Shown here piece after piece: positions 1-7,716 of a DNA stretch of 26,376 nt (position 1 is the stretch's first letter; every line of letters begins with the position of its first letter). The notes below the pieces were generated by a model that saw only the letters and a list, made by a program, of their open reading frames with translations, did not search any database and was not told the origin of the DNA. Position numbers and translations under genes: made by a program. The stretch spans positions 1 through 26,376 of the forward strand of contig DASUKA010000100.1 of NCBI GenBank assembly GCA_036278935.1, written 5' to 3'. This DNA is from DASSNR01 sp036278935 (lineage in GTDB: Bacteria; Gemmatimonadota; Gemmatimonadetes; Gemmatimonadales; Gemmatimonadaceae).

Positions 1-888
1 GAAGAGCGCGATCGCGATGAGCGCCAGGATCACCTGCGCGATCCAGCCCCACCCCCACACCGTATGACCGAGCATGGCGCGCATCTGTGATGCGCCGGTT
101 GCGCCCGATCCACCGAACACCGCGTAGGACTCCGCGTACGCGCGCGCGATGGCTGCCAGCACGAGCACCACGGCGGCGCCGGCGCCAACCCACGCCGCAT
201 GTGCACTCGCGTGGATGATCCAGCTCTCTTCCTCGCTAGAGCGTCGGCGCAGCGCTCCGAGCACCAGCAACTGAAAGGCGATCACGCCCAGCAGCGCGAG
301 CAACGCGGCGAAGGTCACCGCGCGAACCACGACGTAGAGCGGTGAGTTGACGCCGAAGCCTGTCGGGGCAGCGGGCGCCGGCTGCGCGGCGGACGGGTTG
401 ACCGCGGAGGGCGCGGCGGCGGATGGCGTTGAGGTGCGCGGTTGAGTCGCCGGCGCGGCCGGCGCGGCGGCGCTCGCAAGCACCGTGAAGGTGAACTGCC
501 CGTGCGTGGGATGGCCATCGGCCGCGGAGGTATGCCAGATCAGCGTGTACTGCCCCGCCGCGAGCGAGACCGGAATCGGGATCGAGAGCTGCTTGGCGTC
601 CTTCGGATTCTTGGTGATGGCGCCAATGCGTACCGTGTCGCCCGACGGCCCCAGGAGCACGATGCGTGTGAGCGCGACCTCCGGCGCCTCGGAATACCAG
701 AGACGGATCGCATCCGGCGGCGTGGAGAGACGCGCCCCCGCGGCCGGCGTACTCTTGAGGAGGTGTGCGTGCGCCCACAGCGTCCCCGGTATGAGGAGCG
801 CCACGAGCGTGAGGAGCGACACCAGGCTGGCCCGGAGGTGCCAGGGCCTGCTGGTGGAGCGAGCGGAAGAGATGATCGAACGTCGCAC
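1..888 (-). CDS. CopC-CopD fusion copper protein (5' part, cut by window start)
   Basis: The reading frame is open from a GTG at 888 to base 1 (about 296 residues), so the C-terminus lies outside the window. An N-terminal hydrophobic signal segment ends in LWA, followed by HAHLLKSTPAAGARL. This is the classic mature start of periplasmic CopC proteins, where the first His binds Cu(II). A second CopC signature, WHTSAADGHPTHGQF, carries the other His/Asp ligands. A Pro/Ala/Thr-rich linker follows, then hydrophobic membrane segments (around LYVVVRAVTFAALLALLGVI and later stretches) as in CopD/YcnJ. By family knowledge such fusions bind copper outside the inner membrane and help import or handle it. 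The Met-rich Cu(I) site of some CopC proteins is not seen. GTG is chosen because the frame has an in-frame stop at 904-906 and no ATG before the signal peptide. The ribosome site is weak. Confidence 0.85.
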   Translation of the reverse strand, partial: MRRSIISSARSTSRPWHLRASLVSLLTLVALLIPGTLWAHAHLLKSTPAAGARLSTPPDAIRLWYSEAPEVALTRIVLLGPSGDTVRIGAITKNPKDAKQLSIPIPVSLAAGQYTLIWHTSAADGHPTHGQFTFTVLASAAAPAAPATQPRTSTPSAAAPSAVNPSAAQPAPAAPTGFGVNSPLYVVVRAVTFAALLALLGVIAFQLLVLGALRRRSSEEESWIIHASAHAAWVGAGAAVVLVLAAIARAYAESYAVFGGSGATGASQMRAMLGHTVWGWGWIAQVILALIAIALF

Positions 889-1336
889 GTTGGCGGCTCG
901 GGTTCATGGTTCGCGGCCGGAGAGCGCCGCATATACTACAAAGGATACGCGGAACGGCGACGTTCCGCGGGACGATGCGCCCCGGAGCCTGCGCGCTGGT
1001 CGTCCGGCAATCTGATGAGCGGGATGCGGCATGTCCACCTGGAGAGGGCGGACATCCGCTTCGGCTGCCGTGCATCCTCAGCGCTGGCGGGTTCGTGACG
1101 GGGATCACCATGCCCTGCACGGCCCGCTGGCCGTTGGCGTATGACTTGCTAATCGCGCTAATCGCGATGCCGCGGCGTGCGCACGATGGCGCGACGATGC
1201 ACGCGGCAGCGCACGCGGCGACGCGATAGATTCAGCGACTGGGCGCCCGCGTCTCGCCTGGCATGGCGGGCCGTGGGCATCACCGGCGCGAGCTGCCGGG
1301 TAGCCCGCGAGCGCTCTCGACCCGAACGACTACACA
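889..1336. other. Divergent intergenic region, CopC-CopD / BIG2 lipoprotein
   Basis: This 448-base gap separates two divergent genes. It holds the palindrome at 948-969 and a perfect 9-base tandem duplication GCTAATCGC at 1148-1165. Reading frames across it have no recognisable product. No convincing promoter for the rightward gene and no RNA gene were seen. Confidence 0.5.
933..969 (-). promoter_or_regulatory. Putative promoter and palindromic operator of the CopC-CopD gene
   Basis: A perfect inverted repeat CGCGGAACG-gcga-CGTTCCGCG (arms 948-956 and 961-969) lies 60-80 bases upstream of the GTG start. On the minus strand it is followed by TAGTAT (938 to 933), a plausible -10 box, which puts the palindrome over the -35 region where a repressor or MerR-type activator would bind. 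No good -35 hexamer is visible, which fits an activator-dependent promoter. A copper-responsive role is inference from the neighbour only. Confidence 0.4.
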
Positions 1337-4300
1337 ATGCCTGCTGGACGTCGAACGATATTCCCCGTGTTGCTGGCCATGGCCGCCGTCACCCTCTCCT
1401 GTGGCGGGGACAGCGTGGGGCCGGGTGGCAGCGGCGATGTAGCCACAGTGACCGTCTCGCCCGCCAACGACACCACGACCATCGGGGGAACGGTGGCGCT
1501 GCAGGTCACCGTGCGCGATGCGGGCGGCAACACGCTGAACGGGCGCAAGGTGGTGTGGAACAGCGAGCACCCGGAAATCGCGACGGTGTCGGATGGGCTT
1601 GTGACGGGCGTGGCCGCCGGCACCACACGAATCGCGGCGAGCGTGGAAGGGCAGAACGGCACGGCAATGGTCACGGTGTTGCCACAGCGGGTGGTGTCGG
1701 TGAGCATTGCGCCGCCTACGGTGTCCATTCGCGTGGGCGACAAGGCGCAGCTGCACGCGGCCGCGCTCGACGCGAACGGCGATACACTGAGCGGGCGCCC
1801 GATCAGCTGGGCGAGCAACGACACGACCGTGGCCACCGTGGACGACAACGGGGTCGTGACCGGGATCGCCACCGGCAACACGACCATCACCGCCACGAGC
1901 GACGGCAGACGGGCGACCGCGCCCGTGAGTGTCGGCTCGCAGCCCGTGGCCAGCATTGCGGTCTCTCCGTCGAAAGTGAACATCACCGCGGGGCAGACCT
2001 CGCAGCTCACCGCCACGGTGCGCGATTCCGCCGGCACGCTGCTCTCCGGCCGCACGGTAGCGTGGAATTCGAGCAACGACAACATTGCACGGGTTTCGAC
2101 CTCGGGGCTCGTGACGGGGGTGGCAGCCGGTTCGGCCACCATCACGGCGACGAGCGAGACGAAGAGCACGACGGTGCCGGTGACGGTGGCCGAGGCGCCC
2201 GCGAATGCGGTCGTCATCTCCCCCAAGTCGGCAACGGTCTTCGTGGACAGCACCACGCAGCTCAGCGCGGTGGTGACCGATGCGAATGGGAACCCGCTCA
2301 GCGGACGTCCCATCAGTTGGAGCTCGGGCACGAAGTCCGTGGCCACGGTGTCTCCCTCGGGCGTCGTCACCGGCGTCGCGCCCGGCTCGGCCACCATCAC
2401 CGCCACCAGCGAGGGGAAGAGTGGCACCGCGACGATTGCCGTGAAGCTCGTGCCCGTGGCGTCCGTCACGGTGACGCCGAGCTCGACGTCGCTGCAGGTT
2501 GGAAAGACCGTGCAGCTTGCTGCGAAGCTCGAGGACGCGAATGGGAAGGTGCTCACGGGGCGCACGGTCACCTGGTCGAGCGGCGACAACAGCGTGGCCA
2601 CGGTCTCCACATCGGGACTGGTGACGGCGGTGGCGCCGGGGGCCACGGTCATCCAGGCGGAAAGCGAAGGGCAGCGTGGCTTCGCGTCCATCAGCGTCGG
2701 CGCTGTGCCGGTGGCGAGCGTGACGGTGTCGCCGTCCAGCAAGACGATCGTCGTGGGCGACACGACGCGGTTTACCGCTACGCCCAAGGATGCGGACGGG
2801 AATGCGCTTACCGGACGGACTATCAGCTGGTTCAGCGACAACACGACCGTGGCGACCGTCAATTCCTCGACCGGCCTGGTGACGGCGAAAGCGACGGGCA
2901 CGGCCACGATCAGTGCGACGGTTGAAGGCAAACAGGGCAGCGCTACGCTCACCGTGCAGAACGCCCCGGTCAACTCCGTGACCGTCAGCCCATCGGCCGA
3001 CACGATTCTGATCGGTCAGACCGCGTCGTTCACCGCCACGCTGAAGGATGCGAAGGGGAATACGCTTACTGGACGCACCATCACCTGGAAATCCACAAAC
3101 ACCGCCATCGCGACGGTCACCAGCGCAGGCGTAGCGACCGGCAAGGCGGCGGGCACGGCGGGTATCATCGCCACCAGCGAGGGCAAAGCGGACACCGCGA
3201 CCATCACCGTCAAGCCGGTTCCCGTGGCGTCGGTGAGCGTTGCGCCCAGTGAAACGACCATCGTGGTGGGCGATACGCTCAAGCTGGTGGCGACGGCCAA
3301 AGACTCGGCAGGCGGCGCGCTTACGGGGCGCACTTTCGCGTGGACGGAGGACCCGACCAACCTCACATCGCTCACGAGCTCGGGCGGCACGGCCACCCTC
3401 GTGGCACACGACACCGGTACGGTCACCGTGACCGCCACGAGCGAGGGGAAGAGCGGCACGGCCACGGTGCACGTGCACCCCGCCCCTGTCGCCACCGTCA
3501 CCGTCACGCCGTCGGCTGACACGCTCTTGATTGGCAACACGGCGCAGCTCACCGCCACCCTCAAGGACAAACGCGGAAACACACTGACCGGCCGCACCAT
3601 CACCTGGTCGAGCGGCAACACCGGGGTGGCCACCGTAGACCCGACAACCGGCGAGGTGACCACCGTGACCGCCGTGAGCGCGGGCACGACGACGATCACC
3701 GCCATGAGCGAGGGTCAGACAGGGACCGCCGCGATCACCGCGCAGGAGGCGCCGGTCCAGTCGATCACCGTCACGCCCACGGACACAACGATTCTGGTAG
3801 GCCAGACGGCGCAGTTCACAGATACCGTGAAGGACGCCGAGGGGAACGTGCTCACGGATCGCGCCGTCACCTGGAGCAGCAGTGACGCAGGCGTCGCAAC
3901 CATAGACGACAACGGAAAGGCCACCGCAGCACTCTCGCTGGGTGGTACCACGACCATCAGCGCAACCAGCGGCACGGTGACGGGCTCGGCCACGCTCACG
4001 GTCAGCCTGGTGCCGGTGGGTCTGGTGGTCATCGCTCCCGCCGATACCACGCTTATCATCGGCGACGCAGCCGCGCAATTCACGGCCACCCCTGAAGACT
4101 CAGCCGGTCATCCGCTTTCCGGCCGCACCATCGCCTGGTCGAGCAACCCCGACAGCGTGGCGAGCGTGGATCCGAGTGGTCTCGTCACGGCCAAACTCGT
4201 CGGGACGGCGATCATCATGGCCACGAGTGAAGGGAAGAACGGAACGGCCAATGTGAACGTGACCGCTACCGAAGGGAGCGCCCGCCGTGCGCTCACGACG

Positions 4301-4360
4301 CCGCTCACGACGCCGCAGGGAGCGGCGCGCACCCAGGCGCGTCAGGTCGGCGCGGGATAA
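1337..4360 (+). CDS. Surface lipoprotein with 11 tandem BIG2 (Ig-like) domains
   Basis: A 1007-residue protein. The N-terminus MPAGRRTIF plus a hydrophobic run ends at LSCGGDS, so Cys22 is the probable lipidated residue, although Thr at -3 is not the standard lipobox. From about residue 35 there are 11 consecutive repeats of roughly 84-88 residues. Each follows the pattern VASVTVSPS...GxTxQLTATxxDAxGxxLxGRxxxWSSxxxxVATVxxxGxVTGxAxGxAxITATSEGKxGTAxxxV, the BIG2 (bacterial Ig-like group 2) signature. The eighth repeat is atypical, with WTEDPTNL replacing the usual WSS core and a longer second half. A short basic tail (RRALTTPL...RQVGAG) ends the protein, and no catalytic or anchoring domain was recognised. 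BIG2 arrays usually act as cell-surface spacers or adhesins, and the role here is unknown. ATG 1337 is the first start before the signal peptide, with no strong ribosome site. It converges on the TPR gene. Confidence 0.85.
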   Translation: MPAGRRTIFPVLLAMAAVTLSCGGDSVGPGGSGDVATVTVSPANDTTTIGGTVALQVTVRDAGGNTLNGRKVVWNSEHPEIATVSDGLVTGVAAGTTRIAASVEGQNGTAMVTVLPQRVVSVSIAPPTVSIRVGDKAQLHAAALDANGDTLSGRPISWASNDTTVATVDDNGVVTGIATGNTTITATSDGRRATAPVSVGSQPVASIAVSPSKVNITAGQTSQLTATVRDSAGTLLSGRTVAWNSSNDNIARVSTSGLVTGVAAGSATITATSETKSTTVPVTVAEAPANAVVISPKSATVFVDSTTQLSAVVTDANGNPLSGRPISWSSGTKSVATVSPSGVVTGVAPGSATITATSEGKSGTATIAVKLVPVASVTVTPSSTSLQVGKTVQLAAKLEDANGKVLTGRTVTWSSGDNSVATVSTSGLVTAVAPGATVIQAESEGQRGFASISVGAVPVASVTVSPSSKTIVVGDTTRFTATPKDADGNALTGRTISWFSDNTTVATVNSSTGLVTAKATGTATISATVEGKQGSATLTVQNAPVNSVTVSPSADTILIGQTASFTATLKDAKGNTLTGRTITWKSTNTAIATVTSAGVATGKAAGTAGIIATSEGKADTATITVKPVPVASVSVAPSETTIVVGDTLKLVATAKDSAGGALTGRTFAWTEDPTNLTSLTSSGGTATLVAHDTGTVTVTATSEGKSGTATVHVHPAPVATVTVTPSADTLLIGNTAQLTATLKDKRGNTLTGRTITWSSGNTGVATVDPTTGEVTTVTAVSAGTTTITAMSEGQTGTAAITAQEAPVQSITVTPTDTTILVGQTAQFTDTVKDAEGNVLTDRAVTWSSSDAGVATIDDNGKATAALSLGGTTTISATSGTVTGSATLTVSLVPVGLVVIAPADTTLIIGDAAAQFTATPEDSAGHPLSGRTIAWSSNPDSVASVDPSGLVTAKLVGTAIIMATSEGKNGTANVNVTATEGSARRALTTPLTTPQGAARTQARQVGAG

Positions 4361-4365
4361 GCCCT

Positions 4366-4395
4366 GTTCGGTTCCCTTGCTCAGCGGAACGGAAC
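4366..4395. terminator. Possible bidirectional terminator between convergent genes
   Basis: GTTCGGTTCC (4366-4375) and GGAACGGAAC (4386-4395) form a 10-base stem with one internal mismatch around a 10-base loop. It lies in the 20-base gap and runs into the end of the Ig/TPR gene, and there is no clear T-run. Its position between two converging genes is the main support. Confidence 0.35.
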
Positions 4396-6381
4396 GCGAA
4401 TACCCGCGCCGAACGCCGGTCCGGCCGGCGTGAGCGTCATCACGGGCACCACGCTCAGCCGCTCCTCCATCGTCCCGCGTGAGGCACGTCCGTTGCCCTG
4501 AGGCAGCGTCAGGCCTCCACTGCGCGCGCGCCGAACATGCAGGTATGCCTCGAGCGCACTCAACGCCCACACCGCACCCGCCGCCGCCACACCGGCTGTG
4601 AGATGCGGGCGGGTGGTCACCGGCACCTGGTCGGTGTACGGCGCGCCGAACGGCGGCGTGAACGTTCGCGTCTCCAGCGTCGTGCTGGACTGCAAGGCCC
4701 AGACGGCGCCGCCCGCCACCCCGGCCAGCACCACGAGCCCGAACGCGGGACGATGCGTGTAGAATTGGCCCAGGCCGGGCAGCAGTATCCCGAGCCCCAA
4801 TGCGGTGCCCGGCGTCTTTGCCAACGCCTCGATGCGCGTGTTCACCGCATCACGATCGGGAGCCGTAGGACGGAGCTGGAGATATCGCTCCAGATCGGCG
4901 ACCGCCTTCTGCCCCTGACCGTCCGCGTCGTAGGCGAGCCCGCGGTAGTAGTACGCCTCCGCCCACGATGAGTCGCCGGTGATCGCGGCCGACAACGAGT
5001 GCTCGGCTGGCGCGCGCTCGCCGTGTCGCAGCTGGTCGATCCCCTCGCGGAACGCGGCTGCCGCCACCACGGGGTGCGTGGGTCGCGGCGTCGCGTTCAG
5101 CACATCCAGTCGATGCGCCGCCTGGCGCGGGTCGTACCGCCAGAGCGCGATATCGGCCAGCCCGGTAGCAGCCTCGGGCGAGCGCGACTCCAGCCGCAGC
5201 GCCTGCTCGAACTCGCGCTGTGCCCGCGCGTAGTTGCCGTTGCGGGCAAAGTTGTCGCCGAGTCCAAGGTGCGCGGCGGTGCTCGTACTGTCGTCGTGCA
5301 GCACGGTCAGGTAATCCTGCTGTGCCGCGCTGTACTTCCCTCGGCGCGAGCGCACGAAGCCGCGACCCAGCAGGGCGCGTGTATTGGCCGGCTGCACGGC
5401 CAGGATGCTGTCGTACACGGCCTCGGCTGCACCGAGCTGTCCCTGCGTCTGCAGCCGCGCGGCCTCGAGCGTCTGCGCAGCCACCTGACCCGCGGCGGAC
5501 ACCGGCACGGCGACGAGTGTCTTGCTGCCGATCGCCACGAGGAGCGTGTCCTGGTCGCGGAGCGGCGCGGTTGGCAGCTCGAAGCGCGCGATGCCGCTCT
5601 CGTTCGTGGTGGCGGACAGGGTGGAGAGGCCGGTGATGGGCTGTGCCGGACGCAGCTCCACGCGCTGGAACGTGGACGCATTTCCGAAAGGGTCGCGCAG
5701 GGTGACGGTCACCCGCAGCCGTTCCGGCGTGGTGGGGGTCAGGTCGATGGCGGCCGGAGTCACCGCGGCGGCCGTGGGGCTGGCCGGGAGCGTGACGAAC
5801 GTGGCAGGAGTGTTGCCGCGCAGCGGCGAGCCGTCCACCGACTCCACGGTGAGCGTGTACGTGCCGGCCGTGGTGCCGGCGGGGACGGCAAAGACCGCAT
5901 GTCCCTGCGGATCGGTGCTCGCCGTGAGGGCCTGACCCGCGCCGCCCGGAATCTGGTCGGAGCCGCCGAGCACGAGCCGTACGCCGCCGGCGGGTTTACT
6001 GCCTCGCGTCATGTCGACGGCAAACGATGCGACCGTGCCGGCGGGCGCGGAGATGGACTGCTGCGGCAGCACGATCTGCAGCGGGGGCGGTGGCGGCGCG
6101 GAGCCCGGTCTGTTGTGCCGCCGGGTACAGGCACTGATAGCGGCCAGCACGGCGGGCGTTGCGCCAAGTGTCTTGAGGTCCGACCGATCACGTGCCGTGG
6201 GAACGAAGGCAAGGCAGCTGCGCTGGATGATGCCGGCAATCTCGGACTTGCTATACGTCGTGGACGAGAGATACCGCACCAGGTCGGTCTTCCGGAGCGG
6301 GGTGGCACCCTGCGCGAGCGCCGCCGCCGGAAGAGCGAGCGCAAGTAAAACAGCGGCGACTCCACGTCTCGAGTACGACAT
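4381..6381 (-). CDS. Ig-like / TPR repeat membrane protein
   Basis: A 666-residue protein. ATG 6381 is chosen because GGGAG sits 7 bases upstream and the product begins with a clean signal peptide (MSYSRRG, a hydrophobic run, then ALA before QG). Residues ~25-90 form a small domain with two Cys, followed by a Pro-rich linker. Residues ~105-300 contain two beta-rich Ig-like segments resembling invasin or BIG1 repeats (VTVTLRDPFGNASTFQRVEL). Residues ~310-520 hold several tetratricopeptide-type helices (ALLGRGFVRSRRGKYSAAQQ, AYYYRGLAYDADGQGQKAVA). Two hydrophobic segments follow (GLGILLPGLGQFYTHRP onward and GVAAAGAVWALSALEAYLHV); the LLPGLGQFY pattern resembles DUF5683/TM2-like membrane hairpins. 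The protein probably sits in the envelope and scaffolds other proteins; its exact role is unknown. It lies 86 bases downstream of the flippase-like gene on the same strand. Confidence 0.75.
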   Translation of the reverse strand: MSYSRRGVAAVLLALALPAAALAQGATPLRKTDLVRYLSSTTYSKSEIAGIIQRSCLAFVPTARDRSDLKTLGATPAVLAAISACTRRHNRPGSAPPPPPLQIVLPQQSISAPAGTVASFAVDMTRGSKPAGGVRLVLGGSDQIPGGAGQALTASTDPQGHAVFAVPAGTTAGTYTLTVESVDGSPLRGNTPATFVTLPASPTAAAVTPAAIDLTPTTPERLRVTVTLRDPFGNASTFQRVELRPAQPITGLSTLSATTNESGIARFELPTAPLRDQDTLLVAIGSKTLVAVPVSAAGQVAAQTLEAARLQTQGQLGAAEAVYDSILAVQPANTRALLGRGFVRSRRGKYSAAQQDYLTVLHDDSTSTAAHLGLGDNFARNGNYARAQREFEQALRLESRSPEAATGLADIALWRYDPRQAAHRLDVLNATPRPTHPVVAAAAFREGIDQLRHGERAPAEHSLSAAITGDSSWAEAYYYRGLAYDADGQGQKAVADLERYLQLRPTAPDRDAVNTRIEALAKTPGTALGLGILLPGLGQFYTHRPAFGLVVLAGVAGGAVWALQSSTTLETRTFTPPFGAPYTDQVPVTTRPHLTAGVAAAGAVWALSALEAYLHVRRARSGGLTLPQGNGRASRGTMEERLSVVPVMTLTPAGPAFGAGIRVPFR

Positions 6382-6467
6382 GACCATGCTCCCATGCAGA
6401 ATGCCGACGGGCAAGCTATCGCGATCCCCGTGCCGTCGGGAGCCGCCTTGCGTTTCGCGCGCCGCCC

Positions 6468-7568
6468 TCACCGCTGCCCGCGCGCCTTTGGCGTGGGCAC
6501 CGTCGCAGCCGCGCCGCCCACGGCGGGCTCCAGCAGCTCATCCGGCGCTTCACGCTCATCATCTCCTCCGCGCACCGCGCGCATCACCGTGTTCCCCGCC
6601 GCGATGGCGCCGAGAATGAGGAAGAGGTAGAACGTATAAAAGCGCCACCAGATGAGCGAGCCGCTGAGAAACTGCCCCGGAATCGACCCGCCGAGCGTCG
6701 CCTTGAACGCGACCTCGATGAACCCGCCGCCCGCTGGAACGGGCGCCACCACGCCGCCGTAGAAGAGCGCGAGTGGCCAGAGCACCAGCGGCGCGAGCGG
6801 CACGGTCAGCTTCGCGATGCCGTAGGCGTAGATGCTGTACGCCAGCACGATGATCGGCAGAATGGATAGGCGCAGCAGAATGTGCAGCGTCGACGAGAGG
6901 AGCGCGAGCACGGCGAACTGGATGCGCACGTGCTTCAGCCCCGCGATCCCCGCCTTGAGCTGCCGCAGCGCCCGCTGGATGGCGCGCCAGCGCGCGGCGT
7001 TCAACCGGAGCCGCCGCGCCCACCGGGGCGGCGGGCCGCTGGTGTTGCGGCGGGACAGAATTACGCCGATCGCCCCGATGCCGATCACGAACGTGGCATA
7101 GCCGCCCACCAGCCCGATGATCCCCCCCAGCACCACGCCGGATCCCTTGAAGATGATGCTGAGCACCGTCGCCACGAGCGCGAGCGACAGCATCTCCAGA
7201 AAGAGCTCGGCGAATACCACGAGCAGCACGTCCGCGCGCGGCATGCCGGCTTCCGAGAGAATGAGAAAGCGCGCCGGCTCGGCGCCGCTGCGCGCCGGGG
7301 TGATGGCCGCCGCGAAGTCGCCGCCGACGCTCGCCCGCACCGCCGAGTTGAAGCCGAGCGGCACGCGCAACGCATGCGCACTCAACTTGAGTTTCCAGGC
7401 GCGCGCCGAGAGCTCGAGTAGCGCGACACCCAGCAGCACCGCATGCGCCAGCAACGGCAGCGCCGCCGGGGCATGCTGGTGCGGCCAGCTCGTGAAGACG
7501 ACGTACAGCGACACACCCATCGCCGCTGCGAAGGAGAGGAGGACCACGAGCCAGCGCTTCGAGCTCAC
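6468..7568 (-). CDS. Flippase-like / LPG-synthase transmembrane-domain protein
   Basis: A 366-residue polytopic membrane protein, VSSKRWLVVLLSFAAAMGVS onward, with about eight hydrophobic segments. Features of the lysylphosphatidylglycerol-synthase TM-domain / UPF0104 family are visible: an early polar motif in a membrane hairpin (SVGGDFAAAITPARSGAEPARF, here split by text), a middle basic loop (RRLRLNAARWRAIQRALRQL), and a late FYGGVVAPVPAGGGFIEVAF segment with the Gly/Pro-rich helix typical of this family. Members flip or modify lipids or lipid-linked sugars; some act alone without the synthase domain, as here. The GTG start at 7568 is preferred: it has AAGG upstream and begins just before the first membrane helix. 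Further upstream the frame runs into low-complexity repeat DNA. The tail after the last helix is acidic and then Ala/Val-rich. Confidence 0.7.
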   Translation of the reverse strand: MSSKRWLVVLLSFAAAMGVSLYVVFTSWPHQHAPAALPLLAHAVLLGVALLELSARAWKLKLSAHALRVPLGFNSAVRASVGGDFAAAITPARSGAEPARFLILSEAGMPRADVLLVVFAELFLEMLSLALVATVLSIIFKGSGVVLGGIIGLVGGYATFVIGIGAIGVILSRRNTSGPPPRWARRLRLNAARWRAIQRALRQLKAGIAGLKHVRIQFAVLALLSSTLHILLRLSILPIIVLAYSIYAYGIAKLTVPLAPLVLWPLALFYGGVVAPVPAGGGFIEVAFKATLGGSIPGQFLSGSLIWWRFYTFYLFLILGAIAAGNTVMRAVRGGDDEREAPDELLEPAVGGAAATVPTPKARGQR

Positions 7569-7611
7569 GGGACGGCCCTTCGCAAGAGGCGAGAGGCAAG
7601 ACACGAGAAAG

Positions 7612-7713
7612 GAGAGAGAAGAAAGGAGAAACGAGAGAAGTGAAACTGCCCGGGGGGGAGAGAACGTCCTCCCGGGAGCTGGCCCCTCTCTCGTTTCTCC
7701 TTTCTCCTCTCTC
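7612..7713. repeat. Purine/pyrimidine foldback repeat (27-base arms)
   Basis: The purine arm at 7612-7638 pairs with the pyrimidine arm at 7687-7713 over 27 bases with one mismatch; the inner 17 bases, AAAGGAGAAACGAGAGA against TCTCTCGTTTCTCCTTT, are perfect. The loop contains a second hairpin built from CCCGGG blocks. The repeat fills the gap between the phosphoesterase stop and the flippase-like start and belongs to the same family as the inner arms at 13031-13100. It could act as a terminator or mRNA-processing stem, or form triplex DNA. Function is inferred only. Confidence 0.7.
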
Positions 7714-7716
7714 GCT

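Noticed and set aside
236..1120. A 294-codon minus-strand frame over the CopC-CopD gene
   Set aside because: It is another frame of the same strand with Arg/His-rich nonsense composition, whereas the adjacent frame gives clear CopC motifs.
1280..4078. Long open frames (up to ~930 codons) antisense to the BIG2 gene
   Set aside because: They arise from the repetitive GC-rich codon pattern of the real gene, are rich in Arg, Gly and His, and have no domain or start signal.
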